Below are positions 48,974-59,782 of a stretch of DNA of 64,000 bases, one piece after another (the first letter of the stretch is position 1; each line of letters starts with the position of its first letter). The position numbers were made by a program, and so were the translations under genes. Below the pieces are notes generated by a model. That model had not been told where the DNA came from. It saw only the letters and a list, made by a program, of their open reading frames with translations, and ran no database searches. The DNA is from Acanthosoma haemorrhoidale (taxonomy: Eukaryota; Arthropoda; Insecta; Hemiptera; Acanthosomatidae): assembly GCA_930367205.1 (NCBI GenBank), contig OV884015.1, forward strand, positions 107,882,509-107,946,508, read 5' to 3'.

Positions 48974-50165
48974 GTTATAAGTATTAAAAAGACAATAAAA
49001 CTGTTAAATAATATAATAAATAATAAATAGATAAAATAAAATCTTCTATTTAAATACTAAATTTTTCAAAAATGTTCTATGGATAAACTTTATTGCACTT
49101 GAGGAATACAATTCTTATAGTAAGCTAGGAGCTGTAGCTGACATACCAGATGATGTCCAGGTTTGGGTTTCCTTGACATTGGACCGGCGAGGGACTGGTA
49201 TGAAATCGATGTGTGGAAGCTACCTGAGGAATTCGGAAGGAGTTTTATAGATAAAGGCTGGTCTATTGTTTGAAAGGCGTTTCTTTGATCGATTCTGCGC
49301 TTTCGAAAGAAAAATTGTTCTTTGAAATGCAACCGAAATGTACCGGATTATCTCGAAGCAATCAGATAGAGTTTAGTTTGCTGACAGAAGCACAAGGCGA
49401 ACTTAATAGAGAAGAAATAATTACTTTAGATAAATTATTTGCAGAACTGCAAAAATTGGAAGATTCTTGAAGTCCGAAATTGAATATGAATTCTAAGATT
49501 CCTTTAGTTTTTCTGCTCAAATGAAAATAATCGGTGTGTTTCCGCTAAGGTACACCAACCTGCTGTAGAACGCTTTAGGTTGTGTATGAACACTTTAAGT
49601 TATAAGTTATGAAAAGACAATAAAACTGTTTTATAATGATAAACTCTTTTGTAATAAAAAAAATAAATGGAGATGATCACAATAATCAACTTAAATACTC
49701 AATTTTTCAAAAATGTTCTATGGATGAACTTTATTGCACTTAAGTAGTAGCAAAGAAGTATAAGTCTTATAGCAAGCAAGGAGCTATTGTCTATTGTTTG
49801 AAAGGAGTTCAAGTATAAATATTTGAGTGGGTCTTTGATCGAGTATGCGCTTGTAAAAGAAAAATTGTTCTTTGAAGTGCAACCAAAATGAACCAGATTA
49901 TCTCGTAGCAATCAGCTAGTTTTTAGTTTGCCGACAGAAGCACAATGCGAACTTAATAGAGAAGAAATAATTACTTTAGATAAATTATTTGCAGAACTGC
50001 GAAAATTGGAAGATGCTTTTTGTAGGAAGGAGAAACATAAACCAACAAGTCCGAAATTGAATATGAATTCTAAGATTCCTTTAGTTCTTCTGCTCAATTG
50101 AAAATTATCGGTGTGTTTCCACTAAGGTACACCATTCTACTGTAGAACATTTCAGGTTGTGTATT
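48974..50165 (+). repeat. Tandem duplication, two copies of about 600 bp
   Basis: 48974-49587 and 49600-50165 align along their whole length with an offset of about 626 bp. They start at TTATAAGT..AAAAGACAATAAAACTG and end at TACACCA...CTGTAGAAC..TT.AGGTTGTGTAT. Copy 2 keeps a segment of about 35 bp (CTTTTTGTAGGAAGGAGAAA...) lost from copy 1. Copy 1 has an extra block near 49130-49250. Confidence 0.88.
49270..49470 (+). CDS. Coding-like frame inside the tandem duplication (unassigned)
   Basis: Copy 1 reads KEKLFFEMQPKCTGLSRSNQ, then LTEAQGELNREEIITLDKLF, then AELQKLEDS and a stop. Copy 2 (about 49830-50100) preserves the same frame with one stop, and continues past KLED with AFCRKEKHKPTSPKLNMNSK. 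The composition is protein-like, with an acidic helical stretch, but I do not recognise a family. It may be an exon or pseudogene fragment carried along by the duplication, or chance. Confidence 0.25.
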   Translation: MKGVSLIDSALSKEKLFFEMQPKCTGLSRSNQIEFSLLTEAQGELNREEIITLDKLFAELQKLEDS

Positions 50166-51351
50166 CGACCCGTTTTTAATCTTATATAATGATTTTGGCT
50201 GCAATAATATGTTTGAAAATCTCTACCTGAGCCTTTTCAAAGATGCTCGGACAGGATGTGACCTAAACCTCCGACATGTATAACAGGATGCTCTCAGATA
50301 ATGCTTGATACAACTTCACTTTTTCTAACACATTTTATTTTCTAATTAGAGAGTCTGCTCTGAACTTTTGATGTTACTTTAAACACATTAGTTTTCGTTA
50401 GTGACTGAATTAGCATCACCAAAAATTAATTTATTTGAGGCTCCCTGTTCTCCTTGTCAGGATATTTTATGATAAATTTGGCAATGGCACTTTTTGTTTT
50501 GCTTGCAATGACTTTAGTAAAGTGAGACATTAGTAAAATTGTTTGAATAGCGGGTACTAATTATTTTCAGTACAAATGCACGAGCCTACATAAATAAGAA
50601 AATAACAAGAGTTTTAATAATAATTAAATCTTCATTATTGTGAGACAATATAATATCTTAGACAATATCCGTCCTCACTAATATTTACAATGTTAAGAGA
50701 AATAAAATGTGGGAAATATTAAAAGATTAGAAAAAAAAAGTAAAACACATTAAAAATATAAACTATAATGAATGTAAACGAATATATGAAAAAATAATAC
50801 AAGAGCTAGCTAGAAAAATAAATATAACAAACCTACACACTCTAATTTACAATATATAACTCTACTTATATTTACACATAAAAAATAATATAAAAATATC
50901 TTTTAAAAAAATGTACCACTGCATAATATAATATACATTATATAATTGGAACGTTATAAAAATCAACATTTATACATTACCTATCACAATCATTTGTATT
51001 TGTTAGAAAATAACTAAATAATCTTGATTTAAACGTGGTTAATGAATAATATTTTTTTTTAATTAATCAAATATTAGTTTTATGTAAAACACCCAAAGAT
51101 GAACACAATCGTAATAAGATAATGGTTTTTTTTAAAACAGTTACTAAATAGTGTAAATCATGTTATGAAATGTGTCGTTGTAGTGTTTCACTTTAATGGC
51201 AATTTGGAAGAAACAGTTTCTTTATTTTGGCATGCTTTCCTTCTAATCTCATGTTCTTCATTAGTTTTTAACATTTAGTATATGTGGATTGAATTTATTA
51301 TGTGGACAAAATATATGAATGGATATGTCATTTAATCTAAAAATGAAATAG
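50166..51351. other. AT-rich non-coding stretch
   Basis: Nothing recognised beyond homopolymeric A and T runs. Confidence 0.5.
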
Positions 51352-52580
51352 TTCAATACATTTGTTCTTACATTTTATGTAAACAGGTTAATTAACTTAA
51401 CGATTTTTTATTCTCCAATATGTTTGCATGGAGTATCATTTAACAGAAAAGAGTTAAAGAAATATAAATTTATCTAACATATATAATTAATTATATATAT
51501 CATTATTATAATAATATATTGTATTATTATTATTATATTATTAATAATATAATTCATTAAAAAATTAGTTGAAGTAAATGATTGTATGTACCATAAATAC
51601 TTTGATTAAATAATAGGAACGTTCCTTAGGTTACGTAAGCATCATAAGGGTTTAGTATAATTAGCAATTAGTGTTGATATTTTTGCAACCAATTGCTACT
51701 TTCCTCCAGCACATATCAAAAGAGCAGATAAATACTGAAGGTGTTCTGAAAAACCCCTACTTAATTATCACTATCATCCATAATTGATAAAACCTAAAAC
51801 CACATGTTACTTTGAAAAGATAAACAAAAAAGAAGCATGGAGTATTTTTTTTTTTTTTATTATTTTTTTTTTAACTTAGCTCTCGACTGGAAATATAGGA
51901 TGTAGGAAAAATAAAGGAAATTATTTGGGATGATGATGGAGTAAATGTATCGATAGTTTTATAAAAAATATATGATAATGGCTTAAAAGTCAACGAGAGA
52001 GGCCGATTGTACAGTTTCATTACGCTTTCTTCCGTGAGAGAAAACGTAGTGAAGTGTGATCTATCACACAATTAAGTGATTTGTCGACAATATAAAATTA
52101 CTTGCCCTGGAATGATAGTTCCAAAAAACAAAAGCATTTTTGATGAATTAAGCACAGTAATATAATTTGTATCAATTTAAAAAAAAAATATCTATCATTA
52201 TCTGTTTGTCTGTACATAGTAAAACTAGTGCTAATTTGAAACATCAATTGTACCGAAAACGAAATACTGTGATTGGCCTAAACATTATAATCTCTACAAT
52301 ATTTTTACAATGAGAAAATTAATTTGAAAATAGTGGGTTTCACTCTTCGACCCGTTTGAGCTTATCCCTTGGGCAATTATAAACTTTCTTTGGACAAAAA
52401 AAAGTTTCTTCAAAATTTCCTAATGGGCTGGCAACGCTTTCGGCTGCCCACGGCCCTAAGGTTTGGAAAAACAACGATAAGTCCAATAGAACATTAAGGT
52501 TTGGAAAAACAACGATAAGTCCAATAGAACATCCTATGGAGGACTCAAACACACACAACAAACAAATATTGTTTGTTGTT
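51352..52580 (+). repeat. Unclassified dispersed repeat, copy A
   Basis: Shares with 56735-58262 an ordered series of blocks: GGAGTATCATTTA, GTTAAAGAAATATAAATTT, AACGTTCCTTAGGTTA.GTAA, GCAATTAGT.TTGATATTTTT, AAAACCACATGTTACTT, CAATTGTACAGTTTCATTA-type, CACACAATTAAGTGATTTG and GGCAACGCTTTCGGCTGCCC. It contains no coding domain of its own. A LINE tail is inserted at about 51845-51930. Near its end a 38-bp unit (AAGGTTTGGAAAAACAACGA...) is repeated twice at 52458-52533. Confidence 0.8.
51845..51930 (-). mobile_element. Truncated LINE 3' tail
   Basis: After T runs at 51845-51872 come CTTAGCTCTC, TATAGGATGTAGGAAAAAT and ATTATTTGGG. The same order (CTTAGCTCTC, AATAGGATGTGGGAAAATTA, TTTTGGG) follows the 33-nt T run of the nested LINE at 55383. 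This is therefore the extreme 3' end of the same LINE family on the minus strand. Confidence 0.7.
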
Positions 52581-54197
52581 GAGCTGCTTGACTGTCATGT
52601 TCGTTTTATGCATTCCCCGTTAAGTAACATTTACTTGCATTTTTCTTTATATGACCTTAATAATCGATTTAAATCACTTAATCTTATACCAATAATAGTT
52701 AAAGTATAATTTATTAAAAAATTGGTCGAAGAAGATTTTTGTGTGTATAATTTTATAGTAAATACTCAATTTTTTAATGAATCCAAAACTTTAAAATTAA
52801 CCTTTATAAAATGACGATTTTCAACAATCAATATTTTTAAACGAATAATCAATTATTAATAGACAAAATAAATTTTTACTTCTATTCATTTTACGATTAT
52901 AACTTTTCAGTTGAGATAGTGAAGAAGAATTAATTTAATTCTAACGATATTTTCGTTTGAACGATTGCTAACGTTTCTAATTCTCAGTCCTCACTCCAAT
53001 CCTGGGATCGTTTTGACAGTCGCGAACTGGTTTCAAACTAGGTTTTGAGCTAGGTTGGAACGGCACAAATGTACCGCGCATGATCCCGCCAGTTCGATGA
53101 TACTTTGGACTCGTGTTGGAACGAACCTAATGCTCACAGGACGTTTGTTGGACCTCTAACTGGCTATTTTGGTTTGGTAGTGAGGTCCAAAGGTGGGGGA
53201 TCACTCTGCAATGAGGCCCACTTAAAGTCCTCTTACTTTTTCAGAACGTGGACTTTAACTCAGTTGTCTTCATTGTCAATCCCTACATGTTAGGTTCTTC
53301 CACAAAACTACTTGGTAGCTCATCATAAAAGTGTAGTTAATGCCCAAGTGAAACCATGTGCTTTCGTTATACCGTTGCTGAGGAAATAGAAAATAGGTTT
53401 CGAAAATTTTCAGAACGAACGATCCTGGATTAAGTACGGCCACGATGGTCACTTACATTTACTTTACTCGGCTTGAACAGTAGTTCTTATGAGCAACTAA
53501 TGATACAATGACCCTTTATTTTGTTTATATTATTATAAATATTAATAAATTATATTATATATTATTATATATATTATAATCCAATCGTCACTTGCTATGT
53601 TCTTCAATATAATTTCCTTTTAAATTTTATTACGAATCTCCTCTGAGGGTACAGAAGAGGTTCCAGAACACTTATGTATTATTGTCACAATTCATGATAT
53701 GATATTTGCGCAGTATTGCTAAATTGTGCAGTTTTTCACACTTGGAGGGATCATATTTATCTCGGATTTAAATTTTTTTTGGATTAGTCAGGTTTGCCAT
53801 AAATATCTAATTGGCATATCACAAATGTCTTATTTCAAATCTTTTACTTATCGCATCCTAAGAATGATAATGTCACTCTCGGTATTGAAGTACTTCATGC
53901 TTGTTGCTAATAAGCCCTGAACTACTTCATTAGTAATGACGACAGCGGTTACTGGCTGGTCACTTCCCATGGGCTTGCCTTCAAGCACACAGTGTTGCTC
54001 CTGTTGTGCTTATAAAATTTCGCTCCGTATCTGGTCACCAATTTTGAGGAAATATGTCCTATATCCTCAGTGAAGGGCAGAATTTTTTTTTATGTTTATC
54101 TGTATTTGTTTATTCAGAATTGTGTATAGGAATAGAGAACTGATGGCTTTTCTCTAATTTGTTTATTCGTTACTGGTTAGTTGATTCTTCGTCGTCA
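52581..54197. other. AT-rich non-coding stretch with donor copy of a filler
   Basis: 52791-52958 is nearly identical (2 mismatches in 168 bp) to 54634-54801 inside the mariner rearrangement. 52690-52770 repeats a block (AAAATTGGTCGAAGAAG) also seen near 58585. No gene recognised. Confidence 0.6.
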
Positions 54198-54831
54198 TAT
54201 CGAGTCATAAGTAACGGTTTTTTTATCACACATTTATTTTGCTCTCATTAAATAACAAAATAATATTAATTTATTATGTATTCACCACTATTATCTATAA
54301 CCTTCTCCCATCTTCCTGGCAGTTTATCAATTCCTTCCTTGTAAAACGTGGTTGGTTTGGATTGGAAGAAGTTTTCAACAGCCTGCCTGACTTGCTCTTC
54401 AGAATTGAAGGGTTTTCTATTTAAAAACGTTTGTAAGGAACAGAAAAGATGCTAGGGGAAGATCCGGGGAGTAAGTTGGATGTGGTAAAATAGACCATCC
54501 AAGCTCAAGAATTTTTTCTAGAGTCACCCTTGTTGTATGTGGTGGCGCGTTGTCGTGTAAAAGAATGACGTTTTAGCGATTAAGGAGTGCAGGATGTTTT
54601 TCATGGAGTTTCTCTTTCACTCTTTGCAACTAATTAAAATTAACCTTTATAAAATGACGATTTTCAACAATCAATATTTTTAAACGAATAATCAATTATT
54701 AATAGACAAAATAAATTTTTACTTCTATTCATTTTACGACTATAACTTTTCAGTTGAGGTAGTGAAGAAGAATTAATTTAATTCTAACGATATTTTCGTT
54801 TTTTGTTATAAGGTTTGTTACATTTATCAAA

Positions 54832-55379
54832 TCCTTCCTTTTAAAATGTTGTTGGTTTGGATTGGAAGAAGTTTCAACAGCCTGCCTGACTTGCTCTTCA
54901 GAATTGAAAGGGTTTCTATTCAAAAACGTTTGTAAGGAACATAAAAGATGCTAGTCTGTTGGGGCAAGATCCGGGGAGTAAAGTGGATGTGGTAAAATAG
55001 ACCATCCCAGCTCCAGAATTTTTTCTAGAGTCACCCTTGTTGTATGTGGTGGAGCATTGTCGTGTAAAAGAATGACATTTTTGCGATTGACGAGTGCCGG
55101 ATGTTTTTCATGGAGTTTCTCTTGCACTTTTTGCAACTGCTGAACGTATCTATCCGCAGTAATCGTTAAATTTGACTTCAACAACTCGTGGTGAATTATT
55201 CCTTGACAATCCCACTATACACACAATAAAATCTTTTTGCCATGGATGTTTGCTTTCGGATCTGGTAGGGGTGGTTGATCCTTATCGAGCCACTGTCTTT
55301 TGCCGACTATATTGTCATAGGTAACCCATTTATCATCGCCTGTTACAATCCTGTTTAAAAAAGGCTCAATTTTTACCCG

Positions 55380-55382
<3 letters not shown>
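54832..55382 (-). pseudogene. Mariner transposase, C-terminal half (interrupted by LINE)
   Basis: The best open part (54951-55184) reads [40 protein letters not shown] and ILPHPLYSPDLAPTD. The HDNA..H motif carries the second catalytic Asp and YSPDLAPTD the third (mariner DD34D type). Upstream on the minus strand (55200-55380) lies WLDKDQPPLPDP and the VTYDN segment. The N-terminal part lies beyond the inserted LINE and is then truncated. Confidence 0.85.
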
Positions 55383-55415
<33 letters not shown>

Positions 55416-55970
55416 CTCTTAGCTCTCAAACTTATAAAATAGGATGTGGGAAAATTATTTTGGGCTAATGAGTGCCTTTCACTAAGGGGAGTCCCCCATT
55501 TGAAGGATGTATGAGAAGGATATAGGGTGGGGTATGCCTAAAGGAGGTGGGTGGAATCAGGAAGGTAGTGAGAGTCTACCGAGGGTGGAGCCTAGGGGTT
55601 ACCTAGGTAAGGGTTTGTAGTCGGCCAGGTCAAGCCTTGCCTGCCCCGGCAGGGGCCTGAAATAAGTCGGCCTCTCGGCCGGAAGGTCGACCCTGCTTAA
55701 ACAGGTAGATGGGGTCTTGTAGCTTCGGAGATCGGCCTCGATCTCTCGGCTGGGTGTAGATCTTCAGTCTCCGTCAGGGGGCTAGGGTTCGATCACGTCC
55801 ATCTGTCTCCAGGGTTCGGCGGTCCAGCAGTGCTTCCATCTGACGGGCATTGGTGGTGGTTGAAGGTCGGAGAATAGTGGGTTGTGGCTGTGTCGGAGTG
55901 AGTCGAAAAGTTTTATGTGTCTTCTCTTGATGAAATCTGGAATGGTGAGCACTTCAAATTTTTTATGCAT
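55383..55970 (-). mobile_element. 5'-truncated LINE nested in mariner, 33-nt poly(A) tail
   Basis: On the minus strand it begins with coding sequence MHKKFEVLTIPDFIKRRHIK, LFDSLRHSHNPLFSDLQPPP. This aligns with HEIFELPTVDEFIQRRHIKF of the LINE at 31.8 kb, so it is a related but distinct jockey-like family. A GC-rich 3' UTR of about 370 bp follows, then an uninterrupted 33-nt A tail (plus-strand T run 55383-55415). The mariner sequence breaks cleanly at ACCCGTGA | GAGAGCAGAC. Any target duplication is at most three bases (TGA). The long unbroken tail suggests a fairly young insertion. Confidence 0.88.
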
Positions 55971-56057
55971 GAGAGCAGACTTGTGGTGATATTGACATCT
56001 TCTCTATTCCGTTCACTGAGATCGTGAGGTATCCACACTCCTAACTTGTTATTTTTG

Positions 56058-56734
56058 AAGCAGGTTTCTCACTGGGGCAACTTTGAGGGATTCTTTGATG
56101 GCTACTTGTTTCGGCTTTTATTAGATTTAATTAATTGTTTGAGTTACATTAAAATACACAATTATCGAATTGAAATGACTCAGGAAACATTTATGTAAAT
56201 TGAAAGGTTTAATCTCAACTGCTGACTTAGTAGGAATGGAAAATGCATTAAAAGTAGATAGTGGTAGGCTATTGTAGCCCGAGTGCATTAAGGAGATAAA
56301 ATAGCGAGCTAAGCGCTAGTTAGAAGTTAAGATCTATATCTACATAAAATCTCTTTAACTAGCCAATCAGAGCGTTGTAGAAACGACCGCTCTCAGCGCC
56401 TTAATGAATATTACACTCTCATATCAAACTGTAAATATACGCTTATGTGTTCGGAAGTAAATATCTTTTTTTTAAGTAAGTCATCCATTATTTAATTATC
56501 TGAAAAGAGAATTACTTACAGGTAAACTTGACTATCGCTCTTCATTGCATGGCTGCACTACAGGCATAATAATTAGCTTAGCTCAGAAATCATTTTAATC
56601 GGAATCATAAATTGTTGTAATTCATATTTTATATTGTTTATTGGTCACTCGCTGGATATTCTTTGTAGTCGTCAGTATTTTTTTTTTTTAAATAACATCC
56701 TCACTGGATTAGAAAAGTTACTCACTACAACGAT
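56058..56734. other. Non-coding spacer
   Basis: No gene recognised. It separates the broken mariner from repeat copy B. Confidence 0.45.
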
Positions 56735-58262
56735 TTTATTATTCACCAAGATATTACACGGAGTATCATTTATTATAAAAAAAAGTTAAAGAAATATAAA
56801 TTTGTGTAGCAAAATTATATTAAAAGATTAGTTGAAGAATTTTTGTGTTCCATTATTTCTTGAAAATAATTTATCTGTTTGATTCTATGCAGTAATATCA
56901 AATAATAGATCAATTTACAGTCCATTGACTGTTTTCCCAGTTTAATAATGTTCAAGTTGGTCTATTTCGAGGCTCCGAAACGTTCCTTAGGTTAGGTAAG
57001 CATCATAGGACTTTGTTTCATTAGCAATTAGTATTGATATTTTTGCAACAAATTTTCCTCCAGTATGTTGGTCAAATAAAATACAAGGGGAAATAAACGA
57101 TTGAGTACATTTAAACAATAAAAGCCTACAAATTCTACTTTGTATCTTGAAGCAAGAAAGTATGTTTAAAGTCATTCCTAGACTCTTTGACACTCGTTAT
57201 TGCAAGGGCTTAGAATAAGCTTTAGCATTTCATTTCATTGCTGTTTTTATGGCGAGGTATCAAAAGAGCAAATAAATACTTAAGGTGTTCTGGGAAAACC
57301 CTACTTAATTATCTTTTCTTTTCATAATTGTAAAACCACATGTTACTTCGAAAAGACATCAAAAAAAGTATGTACTCAGAGAGCCTGAAAAGCTGCCTGT
57401 TCGTACGGAATGATAAATTTTCCGAACAGAACTCCTTCAGGTAGTTCAGTATTATCTTTTCGACAATCTTCCCCGTGTGAGGGAAGAGACTGATCGGGCG
57501 ATAGTGGGCTGGGTGCTCTCTAGGGGGCCTCTCTTTGTGGGCTTGCGCAGCGGGAAAAATATAGCTTGTTTCAAGCTATATAGTAGTAGGGCGTAATACT
57601 AAGTTTCGCAACCTGATGGATAAATATAAATTAAAAAAATAAAAATAAAACAAAAATCGTTATATGAGAGAGGCCAATTGTACAGTTTCATTATGCTTCC
57701 CTTAGTGAGAATACGTAGTTAAGCACACTTCGTGCACACTACGTATTTACTATCACACAATTAAGTGATTTGCCGACAATATAAAATTACTTTCCCCTGG
57801 AATGATAGAATGAACAAAAGGATTTTTTGATTAACGAGGCGCAGTAATAAACATAAGTTGTATATATTTAAAAAAAAAGTATCTGTCATTATATGTTAGG
57901 TTTTAATGACGATTTCGATGGGACAGACTTCCTGAAGGATATCGTAATACATAGTAAAACTAGTGCTTATTCAAAACATCAATTGCACCGAAAACGAAAT
58001 ACTGTGATTGGTCCAAACATTATAATCTCATTCATATAATCGGAAAATAGTGGGTTTTATTTCTTTCGACCCCTCGTGAGCTTATCCTCTGGAACCATTA
58101 TAAACTGCCTTTGGACAAAAATTTTAACGTTGATTTTTCATTTTCATTTTTCTTTAAAATTTACTTTATGCGCTGGCAACGCTTTCGGCTGCCCACACCC
58201 CAAGATCAGGTTGAAAAAACAACGATATGTCCAATAGAACACCCTATGGAGGACCGAACGAA
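56735..58262 (+). repeat. Unclassified dispersed repeat, copy B
   Basis: Block order as in copy A (51352-52580), with a unique segment of about 160 bp at 57085-57245 and a LINE polymerase fragment at 57375-57600 close to where copy A carries its LINE tail. It ends with CCCTATGGAGGAC, directly followed by partial copy C. Confidence 0.8.
57375..57600 (-). mobile_element. LINE reverse transcriptase fragment (fingers/palm)
   Basis: The minus strand reads PREHPAHYRPISLFPHTGKI, VEKIILNYLKEF and SENLSFRTNRQLF. This is the 'YRPISLLP..GKI.E+I+...L' block near the start of non-LTR polymerases, with the following 'P.QFGFR' region degraded. It is short and bounded by repeat-B sequence on both sides. Confidence 0.75.
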
Positions 58263-58720
58263 AACGAAATAGTGCGATTGGCCTAAACATTATAACCTCT
58301 ACAATATTTTTGGAATGAGCAAATTATTTTGAAAATAGTCGGTTTTCCATCTTTCGACCCGGTTGAGCTTAGCTGCATCTTGACAAAAAAAAAAAAAAAT
58401 TTCGTTCTCCTCCAGCATTCCTAGTGAAAGTGTGACAGACAGTTAAGTAATTTGTCAAATGTGTCATTTGTAGTTCAATACATTTGTTCTCACATGTTAA
58501 ATAACTTAACGATTTTTTACCCACTAAGATGTTACAAAGAGTATCATTTGACATAACGTAAAAAATTGAAACAAAACTATTATTTATTATAAAATTGGTC
58601 GAAGAAGAAATTTCGTTGCTCCAAAAATACCACACAGTAATCAAATAATTCTTAAAACGTTCCATTTCATTTCGAGGCGCCGAAACGTTACTTTAGGTCA
58701 CGTGACCGTTATAATATAGT
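58263..58720 (+). repeat. Unclassified dispersed repeat, partial copy C
   Basis: Starts with GAAAACGAAATAGTGCGATT, matching the later part of copies A and B. After TTGAGCTTAGC it jumps to the beginning of the unit (TTCAATACATTTGTTCTCAC, TTAACGATTTTTTAC, GAGTATCATTTGAC, AAAATTGGTCGAAGAAG, GAGGCGCCGAAACGTTAC). It is thus a rearranged partial copy immediately downstream of copy B. Confidence 0.75.
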
Positions 58721-58862
58721 AAGCAATACTTTTATACTTCGAAGGAATTAACTTTTGTGAAACTGTTTAGTTAAGCATTTTGTATAAAGAATATAACTGT
58801 TTGAATCCTAATTAATTTTTTTGTATTAATCGTGTTTTAACTGGACCGTACAGAAATATTTA

Positions 58863-59782
58863 GGTCAAGTCATAAGTAACTTCCGGTTTTCTTACCAGAC
58901 ATTTATTTTGCTCTCATTAAATAACAAAATTATATTAATTTTTACGAGTGCAGGACGCTTTTCATGGAGTTTCTCTTGCACTCTTTGCAACTGCTCAACG
59001 TATCTATCCGCAGTAGTCGTTAAATTTGACTTCAACAACTCGTGGTGAATTATTCCTTGACAATCTCACCATACACACAATAAAATCTTTTTGCCATGGA
59101 TGTTTGCTTTCGGATCTGGTAGGGATGGTTGATCTTTGTCAAGCCACTGTCCTTTGCGGACTATATTGTCATAGGTAACCCATTTTACATCGCCTGTTAC
59201 AATCCTGTTTAAAAAAGGCTCAATTTTGACCCGTGAGACCGGTCTTGTGGTGATAGACATGTGATCTTTATGCCGTTCACTGAGATTGTGAGGTACCCAC
59301 ACTCCTAACTTGCTGATTTTCCCTAATTTCTCCAGGTCGCGGTTAACAGTTAATTGTGATGTATTCAACCTTTCTGCTATACCTTTTGTTCATTGACGTG
59401 GATTTTGCTCCAATGTTGCCTTTAATAGGTTGTCTCGTCAAAGTCGGAAGGACGTCCCGCCCTCGGTTCGTCTTTTAAGGTCGTATCTCCAGAACAGAAT
59501 TTTATAAACCAATTTCCCAACTGCCCGATCAATTATTAGTCCTTCACCATATACACTGCATATTTTTTCAGCTGTCGCCCTAGCACTATTGCCTTGTTTA
59601 AATTCCCAAAGCATTACTTGACGTTTAATGTAACGTGTATCACACAAAACTGTTGACAAAAGACTAACTGAAGCCTCGTCTATATTGTGAAAACAAAAAC
59701 TTGTTGTCATGGTCACTCATAGCGGGTAGATACGAACTATAGATTCTACTTAGCTGCATCGGAAGTTACTTATGACTTGACC
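58863..59782 (-). mobile_element. Mariner, 920 bp, lacking the C-terminal catalytic part
   Basis: Inverted repeats GGTCAAGTCATAAGTAACTT (then CCG) are identical at both ends. TA precedes the left end (58861-58862) and TG follows the right. Reading from the right end on the minus strand, the N-terminal DNA-binding region and first catalytic Asp region are present. Just after LHEK the sequence jumps to the 3' UTR, so the second and third Asp are gone. It lies 3 kb from a sister copy missing the opposite half. Confidence 0.93.
58950..59710 (-). pseudogene. Mariner transposase pseudogene, N-terminal part
   Basis: In order: MTTSFCFHNIDEASVSLLST, VMLWEFKQGNSARATAEKIC, WFIKFCSGD and LKDEPRAGRPSDFDE (after a frameshift), LNTSQLTVNRDLEKLGKISK, GVWVPHNLSERHKDH (the mariner WVPHEL motif), FLNRIVTGDVKWVTYDN (first Asp in the 'TGDEKW' position), WLDKDQPSLPDPKANIHGKK, then WDCQGIIHHELLKS and LHEKR. 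The frame is broken at least twice. The catalytic HDNA and SPDLAP motifs are missing, so no active enzyme could result. Confidence 0.85.

Larger units (their letters stand above)
54198..56057 (-). mobile_element. Rearranged mariner with duplicated 3' part, filler and nested LINE
   Basis: The left end shows the family inverted repeat (TA, then TCGAGTCATAAGTAAC) at 54198-54215. It is followed by mariner 3' sequence to about 54630, a 168-bp unrelated filler (54634-54801), then a second start of the same mariner 3' sequence (about 54832) running to 55382. A LINE interrupts it at 55383-55970. The mariner resumes at 55971 (GAGAGCAGACTTGTGG) and is lost after about 56057. It is the same family as 58863-59782 and 62877-63798. 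Confidence 0.85.
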
